64,000 nucleotides of DNA, from the NCBI GenBank assembly GCA_028583685.1, contig JAMXIF010001119.1, forward strand, positions 619,277-683,276. Reading direction: 5' to 3'. Under the pieces are notes generated by a model. It was not told the origin of the DNA and ran no database searches. It saw nothing but the letters and a program-made list of their open reading frames with translations. A program made the position numbers and the translations under genes. Shown here piece after piece: positions 33,955 through 43,475 of the stretch (the stretch's first letter is position 1; each line of letters begins with the position of its first letter). The stretch is from Petaurus breviceps papuanus. Taxonomy: Eukaryota > Chordata > Mammalia > Diprotodontia > Petauridae.

Positions 33955-34105
33955 ACTTACTGCACTTCACTGAAGACCTTCTCCTGTCAGCTTATCTTCT
34001 TCTACTCTGTGTTGATCTAGTATTTAATCCTCTGTATTCATCTTGAGAGCAGAGCATGGTTTACAGTAATTAACTAATAAATGCTTGCTGACAGACTGAC
34101 AGATC
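33955..34105 (+). repeat. L2 LINE 3' tail
   Basis: 'tcttgagagcagagcatgg' and 'taactaataaatgcttgctgac' are the L2 end. Confidence 0.65.
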
Positions 34106-34154
34106 CTTCTAAGTAGAGACCAGATGAGTCCTCGTCAGGACACAGTAGAATCAA

Positions 34155-34214
34155 TTGTTACTGAAGTAAGGGATGGACTGGATGACCACTGAAGTTCCAT
34201 CTTCCTCTGAGATG
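34155..34214 (+). repeat. MIR3 tail fragment
   Basis: 'ggatggactggatgaccactgaagttccatcttcctctga' matches the MIR3 tail. The LTR begins right after it. Confidence 0.5.
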
Positions 34215-34215
34215 C

Positions 34216-34619
34216 TGTAATGGAAATGCAAATTTAAAGATCTTCCCTGCCCCTAGGCTAAAGTGCACCTGGAGCCTGGGGTGGGAGGCTTGTTTTTCAG
34301 TAGATACTTCTTGATTGGCCAGTGGGTCCAGAAGGTTGTTACATTCTCTGAGCCAGGAGAAGGCTATATAAGCCCTGATGTGAGGCTTTGTTTTGGGGGC
34401 TCACTTTGAGAAGTGTTCTGTGATTTGATCTGGATTCTGGGAAGCCATTGTCCAGAGCCCCCCTGGCTTTGAAAAAAACCCAGATGTTGAAACCCAGATG
34501 TTGACTGGGTATGGATGTAATGGTTGGACAGTTTGAAATCTGTCTACTTGATCTGTTTTTGTCTTGATAATTCTGCCTGTATACTTTGAAGTTCGGGGTG
34601 CTGACCTTTTTCTCCTGAA
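34216..34619 (+). mobile_element. Solo LTR fossil (family A), 3'-truncated
   Basis: Begins 'tgtaatggaaatgc' and carries a TATA box ('ggctatataagccc', about 34364). Both its first 46 bases and its last about 39 bases match the LTR at 43.1 kb at about 95% by eye. Compared with that copy about 125 bases are missing at the 3' end. No internal retroviral sequence. A worn relative lies at 41.1 kb. Confidence 0.75.
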
Positions 34620-34712
34620 ACAACAAATCACTCTGGCATCCTTGCCAAGAAAACCTCAAATAGGGTCATGAAAAGCCAGACACAACTGAAAAATGACTGA
34701 ACAAGAAGAACA
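34620..34712 (+). repeat. MAR1-type SINE tail
   Basis: 'cttgccaagaaaacctcaaa', 'agccagacacaactgaaaaatgactgaac'. Only the RTE-like 3' part is present, directly next to the truncated LTR. Confidence 0.85.
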
Positions 34713-34769
34713 AATAACTGAAACCTAGCATACCCCTTCATATTTAAAAACATTTTGAGAAGGGGTTCA

Positions 34770-34789
34770 TCACACACACACACACACAA
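34770..34789. repeat. Short (AC)n
   Basis: About nine AC units after 'gttcatc'. Confidence 0.8.
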
Positions 34790-34857
34790 AGATGTGATGA
34801 ACTTCTGATCTACAACAACATTCTGATGACAGCAGGTCCTCAAAGAATATTTGTTCA

Positions 34858-35020
34858 GGGGTGGCTAGGTGGTGCAGTAAATAGAGCACCAGCCCTGGGG
34901 TCAGGAGGACCTGAGTTCAAATCCGGCTCAGACACCTAACACTTACTAGCCATGTGACCTTGGGCAAGTCGCTTAACCCTAATTACCCTGCCTTCCCCCA
35001 CTCCAAAAAGAAAAAAAAAA
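34858..35020 (+). repeat. Poly-A SINE with TSD
   Basis: Head 'ggggtggctaggtggtgcag', core 'catgtgaccttgggcaag', tail 'ccctgccttcccccactcc' plus poly-A. TSD aaagaatatttgt at 34842-34854 and 35018-35030. Confidence 0.95.
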
Positions 35021-35419
35021 GAATATTTGTAATATTTGTTCAACTGAATTGAATTGGAGTTGCATGATCAGAGGCACTGAGAAGAGTATAAATGGTGTGT
35101 AGTATGTGAGTGAAGAATCTACCTCAAAACAATGGGTAAGTATAACCAGCACCTATGAAAAACCAAGTCAATAGTGGTTGCGTAGAACCAAACTGTGGAT
35201 GATTTTTGTGGATGACTTTTGTGTATTTGCTTCAGTGTGTATGACATACATCCAGAAATATGCCCTGGGAGAGGGGTGGAATTGGTCAAACACCAGGACC
35301 TTGAAAAATAAAATATTCAGGAAAAGAGAACAAAGTTAGAAGTTTAGTGAGATAAATCAACTCCTTTTTGCTATAGACTAGAATAATGCTTGATCACACT
35401 GCCTAGGACTTGAGATAAC
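35021..35419. other. Unassigned sequence
   Basis: About 0.4 kb after the SINE. No gene and no clear repeat. Confidence 0.5.
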
Positions 35420-35680
35420 ATGGAAGAATGCTAGACTTGGGAGTCAGGAGACCTGGGTTCAAATCCTAGTGAAGTAGTATACTAAAATAGAAAGTGAGTG
35501 GGAATTGACATGAGGAGATCCAAGTTCAAATCCCTGCTCTGCCATTACTGCATGTGTGACCATGAGTAAGTCCTTTAACTTCTCTGGGTTTTAGTTACCT
35601 CATCTGTAATATCAGGGGTTTGGCTCAACTGACCACTAAAGTCCCTTTTATAGCCCTAAATGTATGATCTTCTGATCCTG
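35420..35680 (+). repeat. MIR3 SINEs, two partial copies
   Basis: A head ('gaatgctagacttgggagtcaggagacctgggttcaaatcc', to about 35468) is followed by a second core and tail ('caaatccctgctctgcc', 'agttacctcatctgtaat', 'aaagtcccttttatagccc', 'atgtatgatc'). Either two copies or one with a partial duplication. Confidence 0.8.
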
Positions 35681-35682
35681 AT

Positions 35683-35830
35683 TAGCTATGAAACTGTAAT
35701 TAAGTCATTTTACTTCTTAGAATCTCATGTACCTCATCTATAAAATGGATTAGACAAGACCTACAATATCTCACAGGGCTATTGTGGGAAAAGTGCTTTG
35801 TAAAACTTAAAAGCATTATATACATATAAG
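35683..35830 (+). repeat. MIR SINE fragment
   Basis: 'aattaagtcattttacttc', 'tacctcatctataaaatgg' and 'tcacagggctattgtggg', then the 'aaagtgctttgtaaaac' tail. Confidence 0.75.
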
Positions 35831-35927
35831 TTAGTAACAGATTGAAGTTAAAGCCTTGAGGAGGTGGGCTGAATAAGGGAGGCTTTACCAGAGTAACATG
35901 CAGGTACGTAACTGACTGGTCAGGGAT

Positions 35928-35940
35928 GGGGGGGGGGGGC
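35928..35940. repeat. G run
   Basis: About 11 G in a row just after 'gtcagggat', a likely sequencing or slippage hotspot. Confidence 0.8.
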
Positions 35941-36064
35941 AGGAGCAAGCAAGTAATGTTGTTAATGTAGCTTAGCTTAGTAGCTAAGAAAAGGTTAGCA
36001 CCAAGAGTCAGGGTTTTTCCTAGATGAGTAAGTTATGATGGCTGAGATGTATTGTCAAAAACTG

Positions 36065-36120
36065 CCTTTTATACATATACATATATGTGTGTGTATGTAT
36101 GTATGTATGTATGTGTATAG
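36065..36120. repeat. (TATG)n microsatellite
   Basis: 'atatgtgtgtgtatg' followed by five TATG units. Confidence 0.95.
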
Positions 36121-36171
36121 CAAAGGGTTCTTAAACCTGGGAGTCATTAGCATATTAAAAAAGCATACATT

Positions 36172-36333
36172 GGGGTGGCTAGGTGGCGCAGTGAATAGAG
36201 CACTGGCCCTGGAGTCATGAGGACCTAAGTTCACATCTGACCTCAGACACTTGACACGTTTACTAGCTGTGTGACTTTGGGCAAGTCACTTAACCCCAAT
36301 TGCCCTCAAAAAAAAGGCAAAAAAAATAATTAT
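36172..36333 (+). repeat. Poly-A SINE (ggggtggctagg type)
   Basis: Head 'ggggtggctaggtggcgcag', core 'gctgtgtgactttgggcaag', 'ccccaattgccctc' and A-rich tail. The sequence 'catacatt' lies before it and again just after the next SINE (36500). Confidence 0.95.
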
Positions 36334-36342
36334 AGGTCCTTT

Positions 36343-36498
36343 TGGGGCAGTCAGGTAGCACAGCAAGTAAGAGCACCGGCTCCAGTGTCGGGATGACCTG
36401 GGGATCGAATCCAGGCTCAGACACTTAGCACCCACCCAGAAACACCTGGCCTTGTAACTATGAGCAAGTTACTTAACTCTGATTGCTTTAAAAAAAAT
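36343..36498 (+). repeat. Poly-A SINE (cacccacccagaaa subtype)
   Basis: Head 'ggggcagtcaggtagcacag', then 'agcacccacccagaaac', 'gagcaagttacttaactctg' and 'attgctttaaaaaaaa'. Same subtype as the minus-strand copy at 11.47 kb, which differs from its neighbour at 36172 in the middle and tail. Confidence 0.88.
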
Positions 36499-36639
36499 CA
36501 TACATTTTGATAACCATTTCAATGTAAATGATTTTCTCTGTTACCTGCTATATTTTATTTTATAGATTTAAAAACATTTTGAGAAGAGCTCCACAGACTT
36601 CACAGTTTTAAATACTAAGGTAAGAAACTGTGCTCTCTA

Positions 36640-36970
36640 CAATGAGAGACATAAGCAAGAACAGGACAGTTTCTATCATCAAAGAGCTTATAAACTAAAA
36701 AGAGAGTTAATTCACACAAGCAATTCTAAAATGTGATAGTAAATCATCAAGTGCCCTGTGTGTGAACTCATCCCTTAATCTTTCACTGGATTAGAGTGGA
36801 GAAGTAGGATGTCATATAGTCCAAGCCTTTGTTTTCCAAAAGAGAAAAAAGAAGGCTAGAAGTGTTAAGTGACTTGTCCAACATTACACACATGGCTGGG
36901 ATTCAAATACAGGTTTCCGTTTGTTTACTGCAAGTCCAGGGGTCTTTCCATTGGACCACACCGTCATGCT
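36640..36970 (-). repeat. L2 scrap and MIR3, minus strand
   Basis: 36640-36760 resembles an antisense L2 ('aaagagcttataaactaaaaag'). 36790-36970 is an antisense MIR3 ('aagtgacttgtccaacattacac', 'gggattcaaatacagg', 'tttccattggaccacac'). Confidence 0.65.
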
Positions 36971-37143
36971 AGAAGGTACCTCAGAGGTCATCTAAGACAA
37001 ACTCCTGAAAATAGATTTCTCTAAAGAAAGTTAGCTATCCAGATTTGTCATTAATTCAGAATAGCCTTACTCATTTTGAACAAATGATTAGTGCTTGATT
37101 TTCAGTCTTTTTTCTTTTTTTACTTTTAAAAGTAACACTTTTG

Positions 37144-37305
37144 GGGGCAGCTAGGTGGTGCAGCAAATAAAACACCAGTCATGGAGTCAGGAGGATCTGC
37201 TTTCAAATATGACCTCAGACACGTAACACTTACTAGCTGTGTGACCTTGGACAAGTCACTCACCCCCAACTGCCCTGCCTTCCCCCCTCCAAAAAAGAAA
37301 AAAAA
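37144..37305 (+). repeat. Poly-A SINE with TSD
   Basis: Head 'gggggcagctaggtggtgcag', core 'gctgtgtgaccttggacaag', tail 'ctgccctgccttcccccc' plus poly-A. TSD gtaacacttttg (37132-37143) and gttacacttttg (37306-37317), one mismatch. Confidence 0.95.
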
Positions 37306-37317
37306 GTTACACTTTTG

Positions 37318-38572
37318 CTTTAGATAAGAAATGAAAGCAGATTATTCCAAGGACTGAGGTGGAAAAAAATAATATTTTCAGTTTTCTCAGGTATAAAGGT
37401 TAGATTTTCATCATTCTTCACACTCTACCAGGAGGGAAATTTCTTTCTAAGTTGGTGGGAACATCTTACATCAAAGAGATTTTCAAAGAAAATCAACTTG
37501 GAGGAAAATCAAGTTGATAGAAATACCTTCGCCTCGCTGTATCCTATTAACACAATTAATGTCATTACATTTGCAAAATTCATCCCCCCTAATACTCCAA
37601 ACTCCTCAAAAACAAAAACTTGGGTCTCTGTTCTACTTTAAGTGTTCTCAGGAGGCAGAGATACAAGCCTGAATTACCCCTTCTTGTTGAGGTGTGAACA
37701 GATTAGATATAATTTGACAGTATTTGTGAAAAAAATTCTTACAGTGTCACATTTAACACCTTTCAATAAATAAACACAAGGACTAGAGGCAGCATATCAC
37801 TAAGGGTAACTTCCTCCATTGTCCTATGGCCTGAACATCTCTAAGACACTCATCGTAAGGTTGGGATCTATTGTCCTTTGACTCCTCTGCTAGATCTGTC
37901 AGAGGGGAGCAGACAAATGCATGGAGGAAAAAAAAATGGCCCTTACAGTGGATTTATAAAGTCAGAGCATTATAAATCATGGAAGTAATGCAAAGGAAAA
38001 AGAGGTGATTGACAGAAAAGTAAAATTGGAAATTGATAAAGGAATACTGAGAATCACAATAGGAAGTAGCAAAATATATATTTCACATGCCTTTAGGCTA
38101 CGAAATGATGGTTAAATACTGTTTTGGTCTCACAGAAATTGAAATCATCATCATATTGTCCTTCCTTTTCCACCTCAATTCAAGAAGTACATGATAGAGG
38201 CTTTTTCAAAGCCCTAGCCTAAGCATGGGTCATGATCCAAGGCCACAAATCTGTATCATAGCAAGAGCACAGGAGATGAATTAGTAAATTTATCACTTAT
38301 TTTTCTTCTTTCACTTTTATTTCTCAAAACTTATCATTTGTTTCAAGTAAAATGCTTTACCTTGATTAAAGTCTTTACTAGTTATGAGTAAATGAAAATT
38401 TGTGTGGGTGTACACAAGTTTTGTACTCGTATAACTTATATTTTACTTCAGTGACTATATGTGTATCACATTTTCCATGTTCTATCACCTATATTCAATT
38501 TATAGAGTTTCAGTTAGATTAAGAATTGGTGATCCTTTATGTTAAATATATAAAAAGGTATACACATGTAAA
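37318..38572. other. Unassigned, mostly unique sequence
   Basis: About 1.25 kb without an assignable repeat. Bases 37500-37760 and 37960-38120 look unique. No gene. Confidence 0.5.
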
Positions 38573-38823
38573 CAGAGCAGCTAGGTTGCACAATGGATAC
38601 AGTACCAGGCCTGGAGTCAAGAAAACTCAACTTCCTGAGTTCAAAGCGGACCTCGGATATTTACTAGCTATGTAACCCAGGGCAAGTCATTTAATCCTGT
38701 TTGCCTCAATTCGTTATATGCAAAATAAGTTGGAAAATGAATTGGCAAACCAGTATCTTTGCCAAGAAAACCCTAAAATGAGGTCATAAAGATTTGAACA
38801 TGACTAAAACAACTGAACAACCG
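38573..38823 (+). repeat. MAR1-type SINE
   Basis: Head 'gagcagctaggttgcacaatgg', core 'ctagctatgtaacccagggcaagtc', 'atctttgccaagaaaacccta' and tail ending 'aaaacaactgaacaacc'. Confidence 0.92.
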
Positions 38824-38875
38824 ATCTTCTGGAAGCCTTTCCCTTCACCCTCCTTTGTCCCTCCAATGCCTAGCG

Positions 38876-39127
38876 CAGTTAGGTGGTGCTGTGGACAGAG
38901 TGCCAGGTCTGGAGTCAGGAAGACTCATTTTCCTGAATTCAAATTCAGCCTCAGGCACTTACTAGATGTACGGCTGTATGCAAGTCATTTAACCCTGTTT
39001 GCTTCAGTTTCCTCATCTGTAAAATGAGTTGGAAAAGAAAATGGCAAACTATTCTAGTATCTTTGCCAAGAAAACCCCAAATGGGGTCACAGAGAGTTGG
39101 AAACCAATGAAAATGACTGAACAACAT
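38876..39127 (+). repeat. MAR1-type SINE
   Basis: Second full-length copy only about 50 bases after the first, same strand. 'gcagttaggtggtgctgtgg' head, 'tttcctcatctgtaaaatgag', 'gccaagaaaaccccaaatgg' and 'gactgaacaac' tail. Both are diverged enough to be independent insertions. Confidence 0.92.
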
Positions 39128-39194
39128 AAACAGAACCCTAAGATATGGATCCTCCAGCTGTCCTTTTTGACAGGGCATTAACAGCCCTTCTGTA

Positions 39195-40490
39195 TCATGT
39201 GTATTTTTTTAAAAAATATTTTTTGTTACATTTTAAGTTTTAAACTGTCTCCCTTCTTCCCCACAATGCAGTAGACTACCATGTGACACAGACTTATGAA
39301 TATATGTGAAATCATACTATGCATATGTTTATTGATCAATTTTTTCTTGTGGAGGTACAAAGCATCATCCTTCATAGGTCTTATGTAGTTGATCTGAAAG
39401 TTTATAATATTCAGAATAACTCTTTCATTCAGTTATTCTTTGAACAAATTGCTGTTACTGTATATACGGTTCTCTTGGTTCTGCTCATTTCACTTTTCAT
39501 TATTTCATGCAAATCCATGTTTTTCTAAAACCAACCAGCTAATAATTCCTTCCAGCATGGTAGCATTCCATCACAATCATATACTACAACTTGTTTAGCC
39601 ATTCTGCAATTAATGGGCATCCCCTCAACTTCCAGTCCTTTGACACCGCAAAGAGAGTCATTGTAAATGTTGCCTGATCACCTTGGGAAGCAGACCTAGT
39701 AGTGGTGATGCTGGGTCAAAGGGTATACATAGTTTTTATAACTCTTTGGGTATATCTCCAGATTGCTTTCCAAAACAGTTGAATCAGTTCGCAATTTTAA
39801 CAACAGTGTGCTAGTGTCCCAATTTTTCCACATCCTTTCCAACATGTCATTTTCTTCTTCTATCATTTTAGCCCATCTGATAGGTGTAAAATGATATCTC
39901 AAAGTTGTTTTAATTTTAATTTCTCTAATCAATAATGGTTTAGAGCATTTTTATATGACTATATATATAGTTTTGATTTCTTCATTGAAAAACTGCCTGT
40001 TCATGTATTTTAACCATTTATCAATTGGGGAATGACTCATATTCTTATAAACCTGAGAAATTTCTTTATATATTTGAGATATGAAAACTTTATCCAAAAA
40101 ATGGTCTACAAAAATCTACCCCCTCCAATTTTCTGCTTTTCTTCTAATCTTGGCTACATTGATTTTATTTGTACAATTTAAAAAAATTTAATGGAATGAA
40201 AATTGTCCATTTTATATCTCACAATGTTCTCTATCTCTTGTTTATTCACAAGTTCTCCTATCCATAAATCTGATAAGTAACAAGATACATGTTATTCTAA
40301 TTTTCTTATATCTCCTTTTATATCTAGGTTATGTTCCATTTTGGCTGTATCTTAGTAGATGGTGTAAGATATTGATCTCTATCCAATTTCTGCCACTGTT
40401 TCCCAGTTTTCCTAATATTTTTTAACCAAATAATGTATTCTTATCCTAAAAGTTTATATCTTCACATTTGTCAAACACAGGGTTAGTATA
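39195..40490 (-). pseudogene. L1 LINE, 3' part of ORF2 and 3' side, minus strand
   Basis: About 1.3 kb antisense to the L1 ORF2 C-terminal half. Minus-strand translation over 39696-39932 has TLRYHFTPIRWAKM, then MWKNWDTSTLLL and LEIYPKSYKNYVY, which line up with the TPVRMA…, CGEIGTLLHCWW and GIYPKDYKSC blocks of mammalian L1 ORF2. Plus-strand text such as 'aattaatgggcatcccctc' and 'gtgatgctgggtcaaaggg' is characteristic. 5'-truncated, without the endonuclease, and no longer open. Confidence 0.88.
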
Positions 40491-40711
40491 ATAATTTACT
40501 CTTGTGTGATTCACCTGTTGGTACTCTTAAGAATTTTTAGGATCCAAGAAACATATGGCTGTGAATTATAGAACACTACACTCTCTAGTGGTCCAAAACT
40601 GCCAGTAAATCGAAAGGCAATAGAAAGATGCATGGTAGGTCTAAATTGTGTGCACCATATTATCATACCATAATATACATGCACAAGAGGTACATAAACA
40701 TCATCATCACC
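40491..40711. other. Unassigned sequence
   Basis: Short unique stretch between the L1 and a MIR copy; nothing recognised. Confidence 0.5.
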
Positions 40712-40960
40712 ACCGTCATCATGATTGATAGTAGCTATATAAAGATTTATATAAAACTATGCATTTTAAATTATTTGATCCTCATGACAACCCCCAAGAC
40801 ATAGGTTCTGTTATTGTCCTCGTTTCATAGATACCACAGGGAAGCTAAGTAACTTGCCCAGGGTTGCACAATCAATGTCTGAGGCAGGATTAGAACTCAG
40901 GTCATCGTGACTCCAAGTTCTGTACTTATTCATTGCGCTGCACCACCTAGCTGCCTCTCT
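40712..40960 (-). repeat. MIR/THER1 SINE with marsupial head, minus strand
   Basis: 'gatcctcatgacaaccccc', 'taagtaacttgcccagggttgcac', 'ggattagaactcaggtc' and the reversed head 'gcaccacctagctgcc'. Confidence 0.85.
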
Positions 40961-41097
40961 GGAAATATGCAATTAGAAAAGGAGTAGATGATAGCAAGAG
41001 ATCACCATCAATGGTTATCTGCACTGCACTGATACCCACAGAATATTAGACCTGCAGAAAAGTCTCCTCTATGGATGATTTATAATTGTATTAACAT

Positions 41098-41633
41098 TGT
41101 AATGTTAATGGAATACAAGATCTTCCCCACCCATTAATAGACCTCGCAGTGGAGCCCATTAAGGGAAGTTTGCTTAGGGGAGGCTTGCTTGCAGGAAGGC
41201 TTTTGCACCTTTTGCTAATTTCTTATTAGGCACTGAGTCACAAGGGTTGTGATGCCTTCTGACTCTGAGAAGTATATATATATATATATGTATGTATACT
41301 CAGAGTTGGTATTTTGAGAAGGATCTTGTGATTCCCTCATCAAGATTCTGAGTGGCCGTATGTTCAGAGCTCCCTGTCAGATGTAGAGGCTCTCTCCATC
41401 CAGGGATGTATGTAAAGTTTATAGTTGATTCAGGCAGTCAGAGCCATGTCTGTTGGTCTTTATTTCTCTGCTTGTATTTTCTCTCAAGTTCAGGCTGCTG
41501 ACTTTCCCCCTGAACTAGTGAATGTAATTTAAAAAGACTGTTGACCCCTTAAACAGCTATCTTTTCTAGTAAAGCAGATCTAAAAATGTGTGCTAGCAGC
41601 TGTCCTGGGTATGCCAGTGTGGTTGCTGTTACA
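41098..41633 (+). mobile_element. Solo LTR fossil (family A relative), old
   Basis: Starts 'tgtaatgttaatgg', then 'agatcttccccaccc', and ends 'ggttgctgttaca', parallel to the LTR at 43.1 kb (start 'tgtaatggaaatg', 'agatcttccctgccc', end 'gcttgctgctaca'). 536 bases with a TA microsatellite at 41274-41295. More diverged than the other two copies and without a clear TSD, so probably older. No internal retroviral sequence adjoins it. Confidence 0.65.
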
Positions 41634-41884
41634 GACACATAAAAGAATGCTACAGGTGAGAAAGTATATATGGGCTGCCTTCTGCATTGTAGAAGAGCCC
41701 ACATCAATGATGTCATGTACTCATTGAAGTAATTAAATATTGAAGGAGCATCTTTGTGTTGAAGAGAGTCAGTCTTGCAGCTCTCTGGGAAGATAAGAGT
41801 GGAAAACTGCTCAGTCAAAGCCTAAATACATAGCATGTGGCTATGCTAACCTTATGTTATCCTTGGTCTAAATCTTACTTAGCT

Positions 41885-42540
41885 TGTTCAATTCAATTCA
41901 TTAAGATGTGACTAAGTGACTACTAGATTCAGAGCTCCATTCTGGGTGATGGGAACAATGCAAAGCAGGAAACAGTGTCTATTCCCTAAAATTTCACAAA
42001 CTTGAAATGAGCTTAAGGGAACGATTAAGCAGTGTGAAAGGCAACATAGTATATATGGTACAAGATGGATTTGGAGACAGGGGAGTTGGGTTCAAACTTT
42101 GCCTCTGACCATTTGTGACTGTGACGACATGTCTCAAATCCCTTAGAGCCTCAGTTTCCCCATCTGTAAAATGGGAATAATACTACATACATTATCTACT
42201 GCACAGGGCTATTATGAGCAAAGTATAAATGTAAAAGCATAACATATGTAAGTTATTATTTTGAAATAATATGGAGATAAGGTAGAATAAATCCATAAAT
42301 CAAATATAATTATTTCTAAGGTATGTGACATAAATAATTAAATGTTATATAAGAGAAGGATAAAACACTACAAACAAGAGATTTCAGAGAAGTCTTCATG
42401 GAAGATAAGAACTTCTAGTTAGTGAATAGAAAATTTAAATAAGTAGAAGAAAAGGATAAAGACATTTCCAGCAAGGAGAACAAGTTTCTACTCCAAACCT
42501 GATATTGCTAATTGAATGGAATAATGCCATGATGATTTGC
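41885..42540 (-). repeat. L2 LINE 3' end split by a MIR
   Basis: 41885-42030 has 'tcaattcattaagatgtgac' and 'gggtgatgggaacaatgc'. 42340-42540 continues the order ('agaagtcttcatggaagata', 'tttccagcaaggagaacaag'). The MIR at 42035-42265 lies between, so the SINE probably inserted into the L2. Confidence 0.6.
42035..42265 (+). repeat. MIR/THER1 SINE
   Basis: 'ggcaacatagtatatatggtacaag', 'ttgggttcaaactttgcc', 'cctcagtttccccatctgtaaaatggg' and 'cacagggctattatgagc'. Confidence 0.85.
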
Positions 42541-42639
42541 CTTTGTGAAGAAAGGGACAGGGACAAATCAAACACAAAGGCTAAGGAGCTGACTTTTAGG
42601 AAACATTATAATTACATGCTGAGGGAAGAAAAGTGTCCT

Positions 42640-42840
42640 CTTGAGGGAAAGAGTCTAGGATCTGGAGTCAGATGACATGGTTCTGAAAGCCAGTTCTTCT
42701 ACTTAATAATTTGTGTGATTCTGGGTAGGTCACTTGGGAAAGTCTTTGTGCCTTAGTTTCTTGATCCATAAAATGCAAATTTTGGGTTCTGTGACCTGCA
42801 AAATTTCTTTAAGCATTAAGTCTGTCATTCTACAATCCTT
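42640..42840 (+). repeat. MIR3 SINE
   Basis: 'ctaggatctggagtcagatgac', 'gtgtgattctgggtaggtcac', 'ccttagtttcttgatccata' and a worn tail ending 'cattctacaatcc'. Confidence 0.75.
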
Positions 42841-42992
42841 CTTGAAGGTTTTAAAAATAATATGGCTTTTATCCTTCTAGGATGATTCATGTAGTGAAGG
42901 CAAGAGGATGTACAAGATGATATTTGAGCACTCTTATCTCTATAATTCAAAATCACCCAGGAGTCTTTATTTTTGCTTTGATGGAAACTTTC

Positions 42993-43475
42993 AGGGGAAG
43001 TTAGGTGGCTCATTTGAATAAAGCACTGGGCCTGGAGTCAGAAAGACCTGACTTCAAATCTGTTCTCAGATACTTACTAGCTGTTGTAATGGAAATGTAA
43101 ATTTTAAAGATCTTCCCTGCCCCTAGGCTAANNNNNNNNNNATACTTTGAGGTTCAGGGTGCTGACCTTTTCTCCTGAACAAGGTAAATGATATATATCT
43201 GACTGATTAAAGTAAGCTTGTTAACCCATTTTGAGTTGCTTTCCTTTAACAAAGCAGATCCAAGAACCTATGGTAGCTGCAAACCCTGAGGACGCTTGGG
43301 GTGCTTGCTGCTACAGCTGTATGACCCTAGGCAAGTCATTTAACCTTGCTTGTGTCAGTTTCCTCATCTATAAAATCAGTTGGAGAAGAAAATGGAAAAC
43401 CACTCCAGTATCTTTCAGTATCAAAGCATTCTCTCTTGATGTCCTTGGTCCTCTTCTAGAATGAAGGATGGACAA
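42993..43475 (+). repeat. MAR1-related SINE split by an LTR
   Basis: Head at 42993-43084 ('gggcctggagtcagaaagacc', 'tacttactagctgt') and body at 43316-43475 ('atgaccctaggcaagtc', 'ccactccagtatcttt', '…aatgaaggatggacaacaa'). The tail differs from the standard MAR1 tail and is closer to RTE-type SINE ends. The LTR at 43085-43315 interrupts it. Confidence 0.88.
43085..43315 (+). mobile_element. Solo LTR fossil (family A) with assembly gap
   Basis: LTR from 'tgtaatggaaatg' to 'gcttgctgctaca', inserted in the SINE with a 5-base TSD gctgt (43080-43084 and 43316-43320). A 5-base TSD is the ERVL/class III habit, though the class stays unproven. Ten Ns at 43132-43141 stand where the copy at 34.2 kb has 319 bases (34262-34580). 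Its near match to that copy suggests a fairly young family. Confidence 0.85.
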
